Source: Simmondsia chinensis
Taxonomy: Eukaryota > Streptophyta > Magnoliopsida > Caryophyllales > Simmondsiaceae
Direction: 5' to 3'
Assembly (NCBI GenBank): GCA_018398585.1
Contig: JAGTTD010000008.1
Span: forward strand, 2,926,501-2,990,500
DNA length: 64,000 bases
Below the pieces are notes generated by a model that made no database searches, was not told the origin of the DNA, and saw only the letters and a program-made list of their open reading frames with translations. Positions 1 to 11,489 of this stretch are shown in pieces. Position numbers and translations under genes: made by a program. The first letter of the stretch is position 1. The number at the start of each line of letters is the position of its first letter.

Positions 1-118
1 GGAGGCGGGCCTTACTAATGCCGGACCCTCACCGTCTACGGTTGGGGCCACGATACCGGGAGCGGTGTCCGACGCCCCCTTTGTCTGCTTCATTGCTTCC
101 GGTGCCTGACCTCCTCGG

Positions 119-827
119 TTGGTTAATGCTGGTGTCGCCATCTCTGGTACTCCACCACCAATTGGGCGGCCTACAGTGACCCCGGGACTTAGCTTGGGCA
201 TCCCCACCTCTTTCCCCTTTTTGTTTTCGCTTCCCCCTCTCCTCTCAAGTTTTGCAGCCACCACCACCGTCTGCTCCCTCCCTGGGGCAGCGGCTGGTGA
301 CGCCCCCCCCCCCCGGTCACTCTCTAGTGCCAGTGGAGGGTTTGGTTCTTCTACCTTCACTATGTTAAATCCTAATGTCATAAACCCTAATCTATATAAT
401 CAATCTCCCTCTCCCGCTTTAATACCCTTTTCCAATATTACAAGCATTATTATAATTAAACTTGAATCTACAACTGATTACCCCCTGGCGCGAACAATTT
501 AACATGCTATTGATATCTCACCAACTCTTAGGGTTTATAGATGGTACCTACCCATGCCCCTCTGCCCGAATCACTCTTCCCAATGGATCGAACTACCCTA
601 ACCCCGATTATCTCAAGTGGGTTCGTACGGATCAAAGTCTTAGATCTTTTATTGCTGCGATGCTTTCTCGTCCCTTATTAAATGACATTGTTCGCCACTC
701 TACATCCAAAGCCATGTGGGATGCCTTGCCTAAACGTTTTTTGGATCACTCCATGGCTAAGGAGTTCGATCTTCGAACCCAACTCATAAATCACTGCAAA
801 GATGGAAAAACAATGGATGCCTACTGA
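119..827 (+). pseudogene. Copia gag fragment (UBN2/retrotran_gag-like)
   Basis: Two overlapping frames (119-502 and 462-827) together carry the usual Copia gag opening: a low-complexity Ser/Pro leader, then a stretch with KLESTTDYPL at the end of the first frame, continuing in the second frame with LLGFIDGTYPCP and later KAMWDALPKRF. The hand-over between frames near 480-500 is a frameshift. The second frame ends at a stop after GKTMDAY, and downstream gag (830-1270) is further broken. A Gly-rich, Arg-rich stretch around 1085-1180 probably derives from the nucleocapsid region; no clear CCHC knuckle is seen. This is part of the polyprotein of the flanking element, not a host gene. Confidence 0.8.
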
Positions 828-1273
828 AATAAAAAACGGACGACCTAGCTACTATTGACTCTCCTGTTTCACAAAAAGAATTTCTACACTTTGCAATCTA
901 TGGTTGACCTCCTGAATACGCTGCTTTTGCCACTTTCTCGCGTCAAACAAATAAACAATATTCCTATGAAGAGTGAAAAACCTCTCTTCTCAACGAAGAG
1001 GCTGCTTTAACTCATCAATTTGGATGTCCCAATCCCGATCCCAGTCATACATTGCTAGCTCATGGTCAAACTCAGCCTGGGCAAAACCCGGGCCATGGCA
1101 ACCCCAACCACGGTCAGAACCGTGGTCGGGGCAAAGGGAAAGGGAAGCTGGGTGGCCGTGGGGGGCGCGGTGGCTCACCCGGTCAGCACCCGCACCCCGC
1201 CCTTACCACAAACCCCCCATATCCTGGCTCAGTGTGACCCCCATTTGGCCTACCCCCTAACTCTAGTGCAGGT

Positions 1274-2610
1274 GTGCTCGGGCTCGGTCCCCCATATTGT
1301 CAACTTTACTTCCAAATTGATCACACGGCCATCACCTGTTCACATCGGTATGGCAACACCTCCATCTCAGATTCCTCGCATTTGCTCTCTGCCATGTCGA
1401 TTGGAGAATCGCACGACTACAACTGGTACCCTGACTCCAATGCCACAAACCATATGACGCAAAATCCAGGTATTCTTAAAAACCTTCTTCCTTATTCTGG
1501 TCACAAAGATGTACTTGTAGGAAATGGCGCTTTATCACCTGTAACACATGTAGGCTCGTCCTCGATACCAACTCGACATTCGTCTCTTGCCCTCAACAAT
1601 GTTATGCTTGTTCCTAATTTAACCCATAATTTACTATCTATTAAACAACTTTGCCAAGATAACAACTGTAAGGTTGGGTTTGATTCACATTTTTCTATGT
1701 CAAGGACAAAACTACGGGGACGCCGCTTCTACGGGTACCCAGTGATGGGTCTCTATACGGTTTCTCACTACATGGCGTTGGCCTCGTAGCGCAATTAAAG
1801 AATGGTGACTTACGGCATCAGAGATTAGGTCATCTAGGTCATTCTGTTCTTGATTTGTTATGTAAGCAGAAATTTTTTCCGCATTTTAAATTTCAGAATA
1901 AATGCAATTCATGTTGTTTAGGTAAGTCGCATAAACTTCCTTTTGAACGTGTACTACGCAAGACTACTATGCCCCTACAAATTATACATTCCGATGTTTG
2001 GAAATCTCCTTTCTTCTCTAATTATGCTTATAAATACTATGTCCTTTTTATCAATGATTTTTCAAGATTTACTTGGTTACATCCGATGCAGCGCAAATAT
2101 GATGTTTATGAAATCTTCACCGCTTTAAAAAATCTTGTTCAAAATCAATTTAATTCAACAATTAAAATTTTCCAGAGTGATGGTTGAGGTGAATACGATC
2201 ATTGACGTATGAATGCTCTATGTCGCGATGCTGGTATTCACTTCCGTTTATCCTGTCCTGATACCCCCGAACAAAATGGGGTGGCCGAATGCAAGCATCG
2301 ACATTTATCTGAAATGGCACGGACGCTTTTAATTCACTCTAAGCTACCCTATGAGTTTTGGGATGACGCGTTTTGCTCTGCTTGTTTTATCATAAACCAA
2401 CTCCCCACGCCAAATCTTTTAAACAACTCATCTTTTCAAAAGCTTTTTCATACCAACCCTGATTACTCCGGTTTTTGTGTCTTTGGGTGTGCATGCTACC
2501 TGAACATCACACCTCGTGCCCCTCATAAACTTTCCCCTGGCTCCACCCCTTGCATTTATTTAGGGTATGCTGCTCGACATAAGGGATATAGGTGTTTTGA
2601 TCCAAAATAG
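1274..2610 (+). pseudogene. Copia protease and integrase region, broken
   Basis: The frame at 1274-1789 holds the protease region: WYPDSNATNHMT corresponds to the family motif W-x-D-S-G-A-T-x-H, with the Gly replaced by Asn. Downstream NVMLVPNLTHNLLS is the conserved stretch before the GAG-pre-integrase domain. A stop at about 1787 separates it from the integrase. The integrase frame (1855-2187) shows the HxxC-CxxC remnant (CNSCCLGKSHKLPF) and HSDVW, then two close stops around 2185-2207 interrupt the core before the PEQNGVAE motif (frame 2209-2610). In the family, protease matures the polyprotein and integrase inserts the cDNA; with these stops neither can be made intact. Confidence 0.88.
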
Positions 2611-3002
2611 AAACAATTATATATAAGTCAGCATGTGGTCTTTGACGAAACTCGTTTTCCTTACGATAATCTAACAAATCAAAACAAATCAATCTCTGAT
2701 GTCACACATTCTCAACCAATAATAATCAGTTCAACCCCGCAGGTCACACCCACTCCCCCTGTGCCACGGTTGCCGGTCGGCCGCTTCTGCCGTCGCTGGA
2801 CCGTGAGGCCACTCCGGCCCCTGCAGCTGTGACCGATCCCACCCCTCCAGCCTCACCCGGTTGCTTCGCCGAGGCCTCGGACTCCTCCATCCTGGCCGGT
2901 TCCCTGGTGCCCGATCCCTGAGCCCGCTCCACCAAAGCACACCCCACCGCCCCAGTCTCGCCTCCCAGTGAGCCCTCCACGGAACCCCTGCCCCTGTCCC
3001 CC

Positions 3003-4705
3003 ATGCACGGTCCGGGTCCTTCGGGTTCGCCCTTGGACCTCGAGACTTCACCCCAACCCGTGGCCCTAAACTTGGTTGGTCGGCCCCTCAACACACACAT
3101 AATGCAAACTCGTCTCAAAACAGGCATACGTAAACCTAAGTACCCCCTTTCGCTGTCTTCCATCACTATTGTCCAAGAGCCTACTTGTTACTCACAAGCT
3201 GTGAAAAATTTGAAATGGCAAGAAGCCATGGCGGATGAATTTAATGCGCTCATTCTCGACAACACCTGGGACTTAGTCCCACATGACCTCTCTAAAAACC
3301 TTGTAGGAAGTACATGGAAATATAGAGTTAAGTATAAAGCGGATGGCACGGTTGAACGATTTAAGGCCCGACTTGTAGCTCAGGGCTTTCACCAACATGA
3401 AGGTCTTGACTACAAAGAAACCTTTAGTCCTGTTTTCAAACCTACTACCATACGCTTTATACTTACTCTAGCAGTCACATACAGCTGGACTATTCGCTAG
3501 TTGGACGTCAAAAATGCCTTCCTACACGGTCATCTTAAGGAAGAAGTTAATATTAAACAACCACAGGGCTTCATACATTCCAAATTTCCGAATCAGGTAT
3601 GTCGCTTACGTAAGATGTTGTATGGTTTGAAACAAGTACCCCAGGCATGGTTCCAATGGTTTAGTACGTTCCTCCTAAGTCTTGGTTTTGCTTGCTGCCG
3701 TGCTGACCCATCCTTGTTCATTCACAAGACCAACACTCATCTCATTTGCTTGTTACTGTATGTCGATGACATTATTCTCACGGGTACTGACCCCTCTTGT
3801 CTCAGTACATTGGTTTCCTCCCTTTCCTCTCAGTTTGCTCTGAAAGACCTCGGCCCTCTTCAATTCTTTCTTGGAATTGAGGCCAAATGCTCACCTGGCC
3901 AACTTTTTCTCTCACAAAACAGATACACCATCAATCTCTTACAACGCCATGACCTATGCGAGGCCAAACCGGTAAAAACTCCCCTCCAGACCCAAGCACA
4001 TCTCTCATTGAGTGATGGAGACCCTTTTGAGGATCCTACTGAGTACAGGAGTGCTATGGAGGCTCTCCAATACTTGACCATGACTTGACCTGGCATCAGC
4101 TATGCAGTCAACCTCGTCTCCCAGTTCATGCATGCTCCTCTCACCCCTCACTGGCAAGCCGTAAAACTCATCCTTCGATACCTCAAAGCAACTCCAGACC
4201 ACGGACTCTCCATCATTCCTGCTCACACCCTCACAGTCACCGCCTACGCTGATGCTGACTGGGGTGGCTGTCCAGACACAAGCCTCTCCACCACAGGTTA
4301 TGCCCTCTACCTAGGTCCAAATCTCATTTCCTGGCGGGCCAAGAAGCAGGCCACAGTCTCCAAATTCACCACCGAGTCCGAATACCATGCTCTTGTGCAA
4401 GCCGTTGCTAAGAGTGATTGGATCCGCTACCTCATTAGAGATCTCGGTCTTCGTCACCCCGGTCCTATCATCACATTCTGTGACAATGTCTCTACTTCCT
4501 ACCTAGCGGAAAATTTTTCTCCAATGACAGAAGCAAACACGTTGATGTAGATTTCCACTATGTTCGGGAAAAAGTTATCAGGGGTGATCTCCAGGTTCAC
4601 TACATTCCTACAAACAAGCAAATTGCTGATATCTTCAACAAGGGCCTCTCTAGTGACCGTTTTTCTCAACACAAGGCCAATCTTCGCATTCTTCTACCAC
4701 GCTCT
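3003..4705 (+). pseudogene. Copia reverse transcriptase and RNase H, broken
   Basis: The frame at 3003-3500 starts the RT domain (WKYRVKYKADGTVERFKARL, then ETFSPVF). A TAG at about 3498-3500 interrupts it just before LDVKNAFLHG. The frame resumes with MLYGLKQVPQAWF and the catalytic LLYVDDIILTG. A second stop lies near 4086. RNase H follows at 4128-4550 with YADADWGGCPDT, SWRAKKQATVS and TESEYHAL. A frameshift near 4510-4530 moves the C-terminal RNase H (SKHVDVDFHYVRE) to another frame, which runs to about 4710. The family enzyme copies element RNA into cDNA; this copy is not translatable as one protein. Confidence 0.92.
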
Positions 4706-4718
4706 AATTGAGGGGGCG

Positions 4719-4900
4719 TATTAGAATATACTTAGAATATTCTCCTAGGATTACATTTACTATTGTACCCCTTTACTTATGTTAAGTGCAAGGACATTTT
4801 AGGCTTTTAGTATGTTTCCCTTGCCTATATAAGGCACCTTATGTAACCCTTCTCATTATTCAATATACATTACTTTTCATTACTTTTCTTTATTTTCACA
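4719..4900 (+). repeat. 3' LTR of the first Copia element
   Basis: The repeat begins TATTAGAATATAC (the expected TG changed to TA) directly after a purine tract TTGAGGGGGCG and ends TATTTTCACA. A TATA-like CCTATATAAGG lies near 4832-4842, consistent with an LTR promoter. The partner LTR is outside the window, so the boundaries rest on termini and context only. Confidence 0.75.
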
Positions 4901-5765
4901 GGTGCCACTCTAAAGGAAGGTTATGTTCGAGGACCCCCCAAACTTAACTGATTTGCATTTATCTGGCATATTTAATTATCTCTGTTTTGGGTCCACGAGA
5001 TTCAAGTCATTTCGGACGTTTGGGTCAACTTAGGTTCGATAAATTTCAAGTTGTGTAAGGGTTATAATGTACACAAGTTTGGGTTAGAGCATGTCAAATT
5101 TAGGTTGAATATGAGTCAAGTTAGAGTTACATGAGATCATTTTGGGTTGAATAGCTTTGCGTTTTGAGTAAAATGGATTGGTGATATCGGGTTTTGGGTA
5201 GCTCAACTTAGGCCAAGCTCATGTCAAGTTTAGGTCAGGTTTGAGTATTTTGTGTTTGAGTCATGAGTCATTTAAGCTGAAAGTCGTGTTAATTTAAGGT
5301 TGAGTCTATACTGCATCGAGTTATTTTAAGTTCGAATGCCCTTTTGAAATTATTGGTAAGAAAACTAAGTGAAATTTAATACCTCCATGTATTATTGGCT
5401 TCCATAATTAAAAATTTGGTCAAAAATTTATTGACATATAAAAAATTATATATAATTGTATTAATGTTTATGACAACTCAAAAAATATGAGATATGGTCC
5501 TATCAATTTGACTTTTGTTTGATGATTACAGTAGCAAAAAAATATACATAGTAAAAAAAAATTAAGGTATTAGTCAATAGTTTGGAAACTTTAGTGACAA
5601 ATTTAGCAAAATAAGGTTACTTGAAAAGCTTATTTTACCGTATTTTACTATACAAATCATTTATTTTTTATTTATGAAAAATATAAATGCATTTTGAAAA
5701 ACGTATATTACATGAGTAACATTAAAAAAATGCTTATTTTACCATATTACAAACAATAATACGTA
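4901..5765. other. Non-coding, left part of duplicated segment
   Basis: No gene is seen. From about 5000 to 5340 there are degenerate GGGTT/AAGTT motifs. Part of this (about 5090-5200) resembles 13840-13930, marking the approximate left end of the tandem segmental duplication. The remainder is AT-rich with no recognisable element. Confidence 0.5.
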
Positions 5766-5876
5766 AAGGGTAGCACCCTGAAAGGGTAAGGTTGCGTATA
5801 TTTCATCTTCTCAGATCTTGCTCAGGTGGAAGCCCTTAGAGCACTGGGTGTGTTATTGTTGTTGTTGTTGTTGTTA
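5766..5876 (+). mobile_element. RTE/Au-type 3' tail fragment
   Basis: It shares the order found in the other tail copies of this window: a short inverted motif GGTAGCACCCTGAAAGGGT, GGTTGCGTATA, a diverged CAGATCTTGCTCAGGTGGA, then GAGCACTGGG, and a terminal (GTT)n microsatellite. The 5S head is absent. It is a 5'-truncated LINE/SINE 3' end. Confidence 0.65.
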
Positions 5877-6254
5877 TAGTATCAACAATAATACGTGAAC
5901 ACCCTTCTTTAAGAGAAAATTATAAATATGTGTTTAATACGCCAATAATACACGTGTTTTACTAACATTGCTTAAAAGAGACGAAGAACAAGTTAATAGG
6001 ATGATTTTTCAAAACAGCATATTTTGATATTTTTATTCCAAAATAATATGTAAAAATTTAAAATTACCAAAATAGCATGCCTAGTCAGTATGCCATGTGA
6101 CAAGTTGCCATCTAAGCAAAGGCATTTTAGTCATTTTATATTTTTTAAATAAAAAAGAAAAATTAGTTTTTTTTTTAACATTTGCAACAACCTTTTACTA
6201 AAATGTAAAAAAATTAAATGTTTCCTAATTTTTTTGTATAACATATAAACTTAG

Positions 6255-6256
<2 letters not shown>

Positions 6257-6291
<35 letters not shown>
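6257..6291. repeat. (TAA)n microsatellite
   Basis: About eleven TAA units inside the left arm of the foldback element. The right arm has a related ATT-rich run (6503-6528) but not an equal length, so the microsatellite expanded after insertion. Confidence 0.9.
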
Positions 6292-6292
<1 letters not shown>

Positions 6293-6613
6293 TTTTGTAC
6301 AATAAATTTTTAAAATTTTGACAATAAATGTTTCCTAAATGTACTTTTTTTTTTTTTTACATTTGCAACAACATTTCACTAAAATGTTTTGAAAAAAAAT
6401 TAAAATTAATTGTTGCCTATATTTTTTGATATTGGATTATATACATATTTATTCAATATGTCAAAATTTTAAAAATTTATTGTAAAAAAAGGAGTATACT
6501 TACTACTATTATTATTGTTATTATTGTTACTACATATCTAAGTTTATATATTATACAAAAAATTTAGGAAACATTTAATTTTTTTTACATTTTGATGAAA
6601 GGTTGTTACAATT

Positions 6614-6659
6614 GTAAATAAATAAATAAATAAATAAATATATATATATATATATATAT
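6614..6659. repeat. (AAAT)n(TA)n compound microsatellite
   Basis: A run of AAAT units followed by a TA run, inside the right arm of the foldback element. Confidence 0.9.
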
Positions 6660-6894
6660 GCTATTTAAAAAATACAAAATGGCTAAAATGTCCTTACTTA
6701 GGTGGTAAATAGCCACATAGCATGTTAATTGGGGGTGCTATTTGAGTAATTTTAAATTTTTGCATGCTACTTTGAAAATAAAAATATTAAAATGTACTAT
6801 TTTAAAAAATCACCGTAGTTAATACTTCATATCTCACCTCATAAAAACAACATTTTTCATATTAGAAATAACGAGAACAACTTGAATAATTTAT

Positions 6895-8110
6895 GTTCAC
6901 ATAGCTAAGGCTATAAATAATGATTGAAGGTATCCCAAGGGACATCAAGACTAATACATCAATTTTTATATGTAAATACGACGCTAACGATCTTAGTAAA
7001 GTATACAAGAGATCGAACATAAGCAAATAGAAAAGTATAAACAAGCCAATTAAATTGTGGAGAAAACGATACGGTATTACCATGATCAAAGTCAAGTAAT
7101 AAAAGAGTATCTATTGAGATTCTTTGCTCTGCAAGTGGGGCACTACAAAGTTTTCGTCCTACGTGAATGTACATGTCGAACATTTTTAAACCCTAAAACT
7201 GAAGACTTATCAGTTTGTTTCAACGGAAGTACTTTTTCCCATGGAAAATATTTTCCTTTGGAAAAGGTTTTCCATAGAAAATGCTATTCCGTTGAGGTTT
7301 TCAGTTATTTTTTTCAACGAAAAACATGTTTTCACCTTTCGATATTCCTTACTTGTTTTAAAGGAATCATCTTTTACCAATCATCTTATTTCTACTTATA
7401 GGACAATATAAATAGCAATACAATATATTTGAAATTATTCAGACTCTGTAGGGTTGTAGAGTTATTAGTAAGATACCCTGAGATTTGAACATTTATTACA
7501 TATCTTGACATTTAAATATATATAATGACGTACGCTGAAATTGAATATTTTATCACTCAGGTACCATACATCAAAATTTGACGAATTTTTATAAGAATCT
7601 GACCAAATATAAAAGTGCTAATATAATATATAATTACGATAATATTAAAAAGTCATGTCAATATTTTTGGCAAATTACGATAAAAAGTTTATTGTATATT
7701 GATGTAAAAACTACCTAAATATGGCCGAAATCATGCGCCGTGTTAGCATTTTTTAGGAAAAATCTAATGAGAATACTTATATATTGTCGGAATCATGTTT
7801 CTAGATCACTCGGAATGATGACTTCTCTTCTTTTAAAAGGGAAGTCATTTCCCCCATTTGAAGGAAAACGTTTTCCTTTGGGAAACCTTTTCCATCACCA
7901 ATCTTGCGCCAAATAACGGAAAAGGGGAAAACCACTTCCTAGAATGTTTAGTTACAATTAACTCCAATAATAACATCGGAAAAGGTCAAAACAAGTTCGT
8001 CCATGAATCATGTAGAACAGCTGCGAAACTAACTTTACATTTCCTTTTTTTCAAGAAAGATTAGAAACATGAACCTATAATCTCTCTTCATTGGCCTCAA
8101 TCCTGGTTAT
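6895..8110. other. Non-coding flank of gene 1, foldback remnants
   Basis: No gene is seen. The stretch about 6905-7200 is homologous to about 13965-14280, so it belongs to the tandem duplication. Between 7225 and 8065 there are A/T-rich inverted motifs such as TTTTCCCATGGAAAATATTTT near 7227 and GGAAAACGTTTTCCTTTGGG near 7862. These resemble termini of a decayed hAT-like MITE, but I could not fix its ends. Confidence 0.4.
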
Positions 8111-8125
8111 ACACCGACTCCACTA

Positions 8126-8279
8126 ACAACAACAATCCCAGTGCTTCAAGAGCTCCAGCAAAAGCGGGGTCTGGGGAGTAGATGTACGCAGCCTTCCCCC
8201 TTCAGGGTGTCAACCTGAAGAGAGGCTGTTTCCGAGAATCCCCAACTTGAGAGGTAAGTCTTCATCGCCTTATGGGGAC
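8126..8279 (-). mobile_element. 5'-truncated copy of the 5S/RTE-tailed SINE
   Basis: On the minus strand it retains only the last few diverged bases of the 5S head, then the standard body (GGCTGCGTACATCTACTCC, CCCGCTTTTGC, GAAGCACTGGG) and ends in GTTGTTGTTAG. Flanks CACCGACTCCACTA (8112-8125) and CACCAACTCCACTA (8280-8293) are a 14-bp target duplication with one mismatch, showing insertion by target-primed reverse transcription. Confidence 0.78.
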
Positions 8280-8364
8280 CACCAACTCCACTAAAGAATG
8301 TGCAAATTTTTACATAAAGATAATCAGCTCAATCATATTCACACACACTTTATTTTTATCAACT

Positions 8365-8450
8365 ACAAAGGGACAGGGGAAGGAAGGGGTGTCAACATGC
8401 GGATTGAACCCGGGACCTCGATGTAGCACATCAAGTCCCCCACCATAGGG
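8365..8450 (-). mobile_element. tRNA-derived SINE-like fragment
   Basis: On the minus strand a B-box-like GGGTTCAATCC (8401-8411) follows a possible A-box region containing CTATGGTGGGG (8438-8448) by about 30 bases, the spacing of tRNA genes. The sequence does not fold as a full tRNA, so a tRNA-derived SINE head is the better reading. Confidence 0.45.
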
Positions 8451-8782
8451 GACCCCAAAGAGATCTACCACATACACACTTAAAAACACCCAAACATACC
8501 ATCACAAAAATCACTCTCATAATCTACCCTTGGACAACTACTTAATATACTCATTCTCCTGACTGCAAACATTTCAAACTTACTCTTTCTCATACTCCTT
8601 AAACGAACCCCCTTTCCAGAAGAACCATAAGGGTTTCCTTGCCTCTATAAAAAAAATATTTTTAGCCTAATAAGGGCCACCGACATTATGAACTTTGGAC
8701 TCAAGATTTCCTGCTTGAGGTAGGTCGTCTAACCACTGCACCAAACCCAACAATATGGTAAAGAAATGTTGGCCTTAACAGA

Positions 8783-11488
8783 TCATGAAGAAGAACCCAT
8801 TCTTTGGTTAAGAATTTTGAGCCCTTGGTACCTACCCAACATCATCAAAGTAGCCATAGGGTTAGTCCCAGGTGACTCATGCAAAGTTGAACCATCTATA
8901 ACCCTCAAACCCTCCAACCCATAAACGCTATATTCCTTATCTACCACTGACCCAACCACACACCCTCCATGGTAATGGTATATTGTCCTCACATTCTTCT
9001 TGCAATACTTCCTCATCTCGTCCTCACTTGACGCCACACTATATTTATGCTCGTTACCCAGATATAGGGTCACTGATTCTGACCTCGACACTTGATCTAC
9101 TAGTTTTCCCATCTTAACACAGATCTCCATATCAGCTTCCTTTGTCAAATAATTGAATCTCACAAGTGGGTTTGTTCTTGGGTCTGTGTTGTTCAACTTG
9201 AGATTTCCCTTTGATTTTGGTGAGGCCAATTTCGCAGCAATTGAAATCCTCGTTAGATTTGTGTTGATGGGTATGATTCCTGATTGGAGTATGATTTGGT
9301 AATGATCTGTTATGCCAGTTACTTGAGGCGGGTCAGGTGTCCTCGGTTTAGGTTTAGAGTCGACTAGAACGCTAATGGCGGGGTTGTCTATCATTCTTTT
9401 GCCTACACCATTCAAATCGGAGATGATGGAGATGTTGAATTTGTTCAGGTGATTAATGGGTCCGATGCCGCTTAGCATGAGGAGTTGAGGGCTTCCAAGT
9501 GCACCTGCTGAGAGTATTACATCTCCATTTGAGCTTGAGTTGCTTGATTTTGGTGCCTTGAGGTACACTTTGGAGGTCTCTTTTGGATTGCCATTGCTCT
9601 TGATGAGTTTCACCCCATATGCTCTAGGTTTGTCACCTGCGATTCAATCACAAAATCCACAAAAAAATGAAGTTAAAGGTGGTGTGTTTGATGTCGGTTT
9701 CTGTTCGTACTGGGGTTTGAAAGCTGCTTTTTCTTGTTTTTGATTTTTACTCAAATTAGAAAGAAAATAAAAATAGAAAATCAGAAACAAGGACGAAAAA
9801 TGCAAACAAAAATGATACCATACGTGCCCAAGAATATGAGGTGGTGGAACATGAATGATATCATACGTTAAAAGGCTTGTAATACGGATGTTCACATATT
9901 CTCTCCTAATAGCTTGTGTTAGAATTATATTAGTACCAATAAATTTATTAGGATTTGAAAGTGTAGACTTTCAGTTAAGGTAACTCTGTTACCATGTAAA
10001 TCAAACAATTGCTTAGAAATTAAGTTACTATGCGAAAACACGAATGATTTCATACTTAACCAAAGCTTATCTTTTTAAGGATTAGCTATAAATTGATTCT
10101 CACAATGTAGTCATACATACACATCTATGCCATGCTAGAAAGGCCATTTCTAATACTTGAACCTACATGCTCAAGGATAAAGTACTAATCAGATAAGATG
10201 ACATACCGTTATTTCGAAAGATGATTTTACTCACAGTAGTGTTCAACAGAACTGTAATATTTTCAAGATTTCCAGCCGCTAAAAGATCAGCAGCTGTGTG
10301 CCTTATCCCATAGATGTCAAAGATGGTGCCACTGACTTTGGTCCCTTCAATATGTTCCAAGGTATACCCATTAAAAGGTAGGACCTTTGCCTCTAGTAGA
10401 CCATCCATAAAAACTAATTGCCAAGGGCTCAACATTGGCTCAAAAACCATCTTAGAATCCACCCATTTGTATGCCTCCTTTACTAACTTCTCATCTAACT
10501 CTAAATTCTTAATGAACTCAGCAGTTGCTCTGCTGTAAAACCCAGCATTGATAGCAGTGGACCCTCCCAATACTCTGCCTCTGTGGTTGACAACCCCATC
10601 TAGGGAAACAAACTTTTGTGCTACTGATGAGAAATCGTCAACTTCTGTATCTAATAATGGGAGCCCAAAGCTTTTTCTTTCTTGTACCATTGGGTTCCCA
10701 TAGGGTGAGCCTCCCCGTTCTATAACTAGAACAGAGAACTTTTCAGACAGAGTTGCAGCTAGAGCACAGCCGGTGGCTCCTCCTCCTACAATGATGTAGT
10801 CAAAGGATTTGCTCAAGACTTCCTTGATGTTTGATGTCATGTAAGGTAGTTGCACTTGGAGTCCTACAATAGAATATAGGAAAATGGTCATGTAGGTGAA
10901 CAAGAAGGCTCTGTTTGGTTTGAAGAAAAACTGTTCTCTTTGCAACAAAGAAGATGAATTCTTCTCATAAAATACTTTTTCCTTTACTAGGTGAAGAACA
11001 TTTTCATTTCTTATCTTACGTCCTCTACCTCACATCTACTTCAAACAAACCAACATCAATCCTATACAAGTTCATACAACATAATTGATTTCCTAAATCA
11101 AGCAAACGAGGATCTAAAATAAGGAATATTTTTCATTAAATGTCTTTTAAGATAAAAAAAAATTTCAACCAAACAGACATTCATAGAGCTAAAACAGTTT
11201 CATTGGTTGGCTTGATGGTTAAAATCCCCTCCCCCCTTTAGGTTAGCTCCTGAGTTTGAAACTCACTGACCTCTTTCCTAATTGCCGTTCCCCTTATAGG
11301 GATCCTTGTAATCTCCTTACCATCGTAAAAACAAATGCGTTGAAATGAAGCATGAAATTGTGAGAAAAAGGGATTTTCTTGATTAATTATAACATACCTT
11401 TACAAGAAGGATTAGAAGAAGATGAGGTGCAAGACAAGTAAAAGAGAGAGAAAATAGACCCAAACTCAAGAACTTGATGAAGCTCCAT
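8783..11488 (-). CDS. GMC oxidoreductase, HOTHEAD/mandelonitrile-lyase-like (gene 1)
   Basis: Three exons on the minus strand: 11488-11398, 10863-10207 and 9636-8783 (1602 nt, 533 residues), all junctions GT-AG with matching phase. The first exon supplies a hydrophobic N-terminus (FGSIFSLFYLSCTSS) that looks like a secretory signal. The FAD-binding GGGATG is at residues 57-62, GMC signature 1 (RGRVLGGSTAINAGFYSR) at 125-142, and signature 2 (GALGSPQLLMLSGIGP) in exon 3. The C-terminus has YHYHGGC (first His about residue 470) and PGTNPMAT (Asn about 508). These two positions have the spacing I recall for the two active-site histidines of almond hydroxynitrile lyase; the second is Asn here, as in HOTHEAD and most plant MDL-like proteins. 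The protein is thus an FAD-dependent secreted oxidoreductase, perhaps acting on fatty-acid-derived alcohols, with lyase activity not expected. Length is close to the family norm. The substrate cannot be read from sequence. Confidence 0.92.
9669..9835. mobile_element. MITE remnant in intron 2 of gene 1
   Basis: The intron holds a GTGTTTGATGTCGG end and a GATACCATACGTGCCC end that pair imperfectly, with A/T-rich arms. A related element sits at the same intron position in gene 2 (16442-16670), so it was present before the gene duplication. Confidence 0.5.
11200..11335 (+). mobile_element. tRNA-derived SINE-like sequence in intron 1 of gene 1
   Basis: GGTTGGCTTGATGGTTAAAA resembles an A-box region and CTGAGTTTGAAACTC, about 40 bases on, a B-box. 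The equivalent intron position in gene 2 (18836-18910) holds a diverged relative, so the insertion predates duplication. Confidence 0.4.
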
Positions 11489-11489
11489 T

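Larger units (their letters stand above)
1..4900 (+). mobile_element. Ty1/Copia LTR retrotransposon, decayed, 5' end outside window
   Basis: The order is gag, protease, integrase, reverse transcriptase, RNase H, which defines Copia. Recognisable pieces are a UBN2-type gag (119-827), a protease/GAG-pre-integrase stretch (1274-1850), integrase (1855-2610), RT with YVDD (about 3760) and RNase H (4128-4700). A purine-rich tract (4708-4718) precedes a 182-bp 3' LTR. Several in-frame stops and frameshifts break every polyprotein segment, so this is an inactive fossil. The 5' LTR and primer site are not visible and must lie left of base 1, so no target duplication can be checked. Confidence 0.93.
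5999..6815. mobile_element. Mutator-like foldback element, 817 bp
   Basis: The two halves are long inverted repeats of each other: the region 5999-6165 matches the reverse complement of 6660-6815, and the inner arms (6170-6260 versus 6525-6610) also pair. Flanks AAGTTAATA (5990-5998) and TAGTTAATA (6816-6824) form a 9-bp target duplication with one mismatch, the length typical of Mutator-like elements. It has no coding capacity, so it would depend on a transposase elsewhere. Confidence 0.8.

Noticed and set aside
2731..3166. Minus-strand Arg/Gly-rich ORFs
   Set aside because: Shadows of the Pro-rich linker between integrase and RT in the first Copia element.
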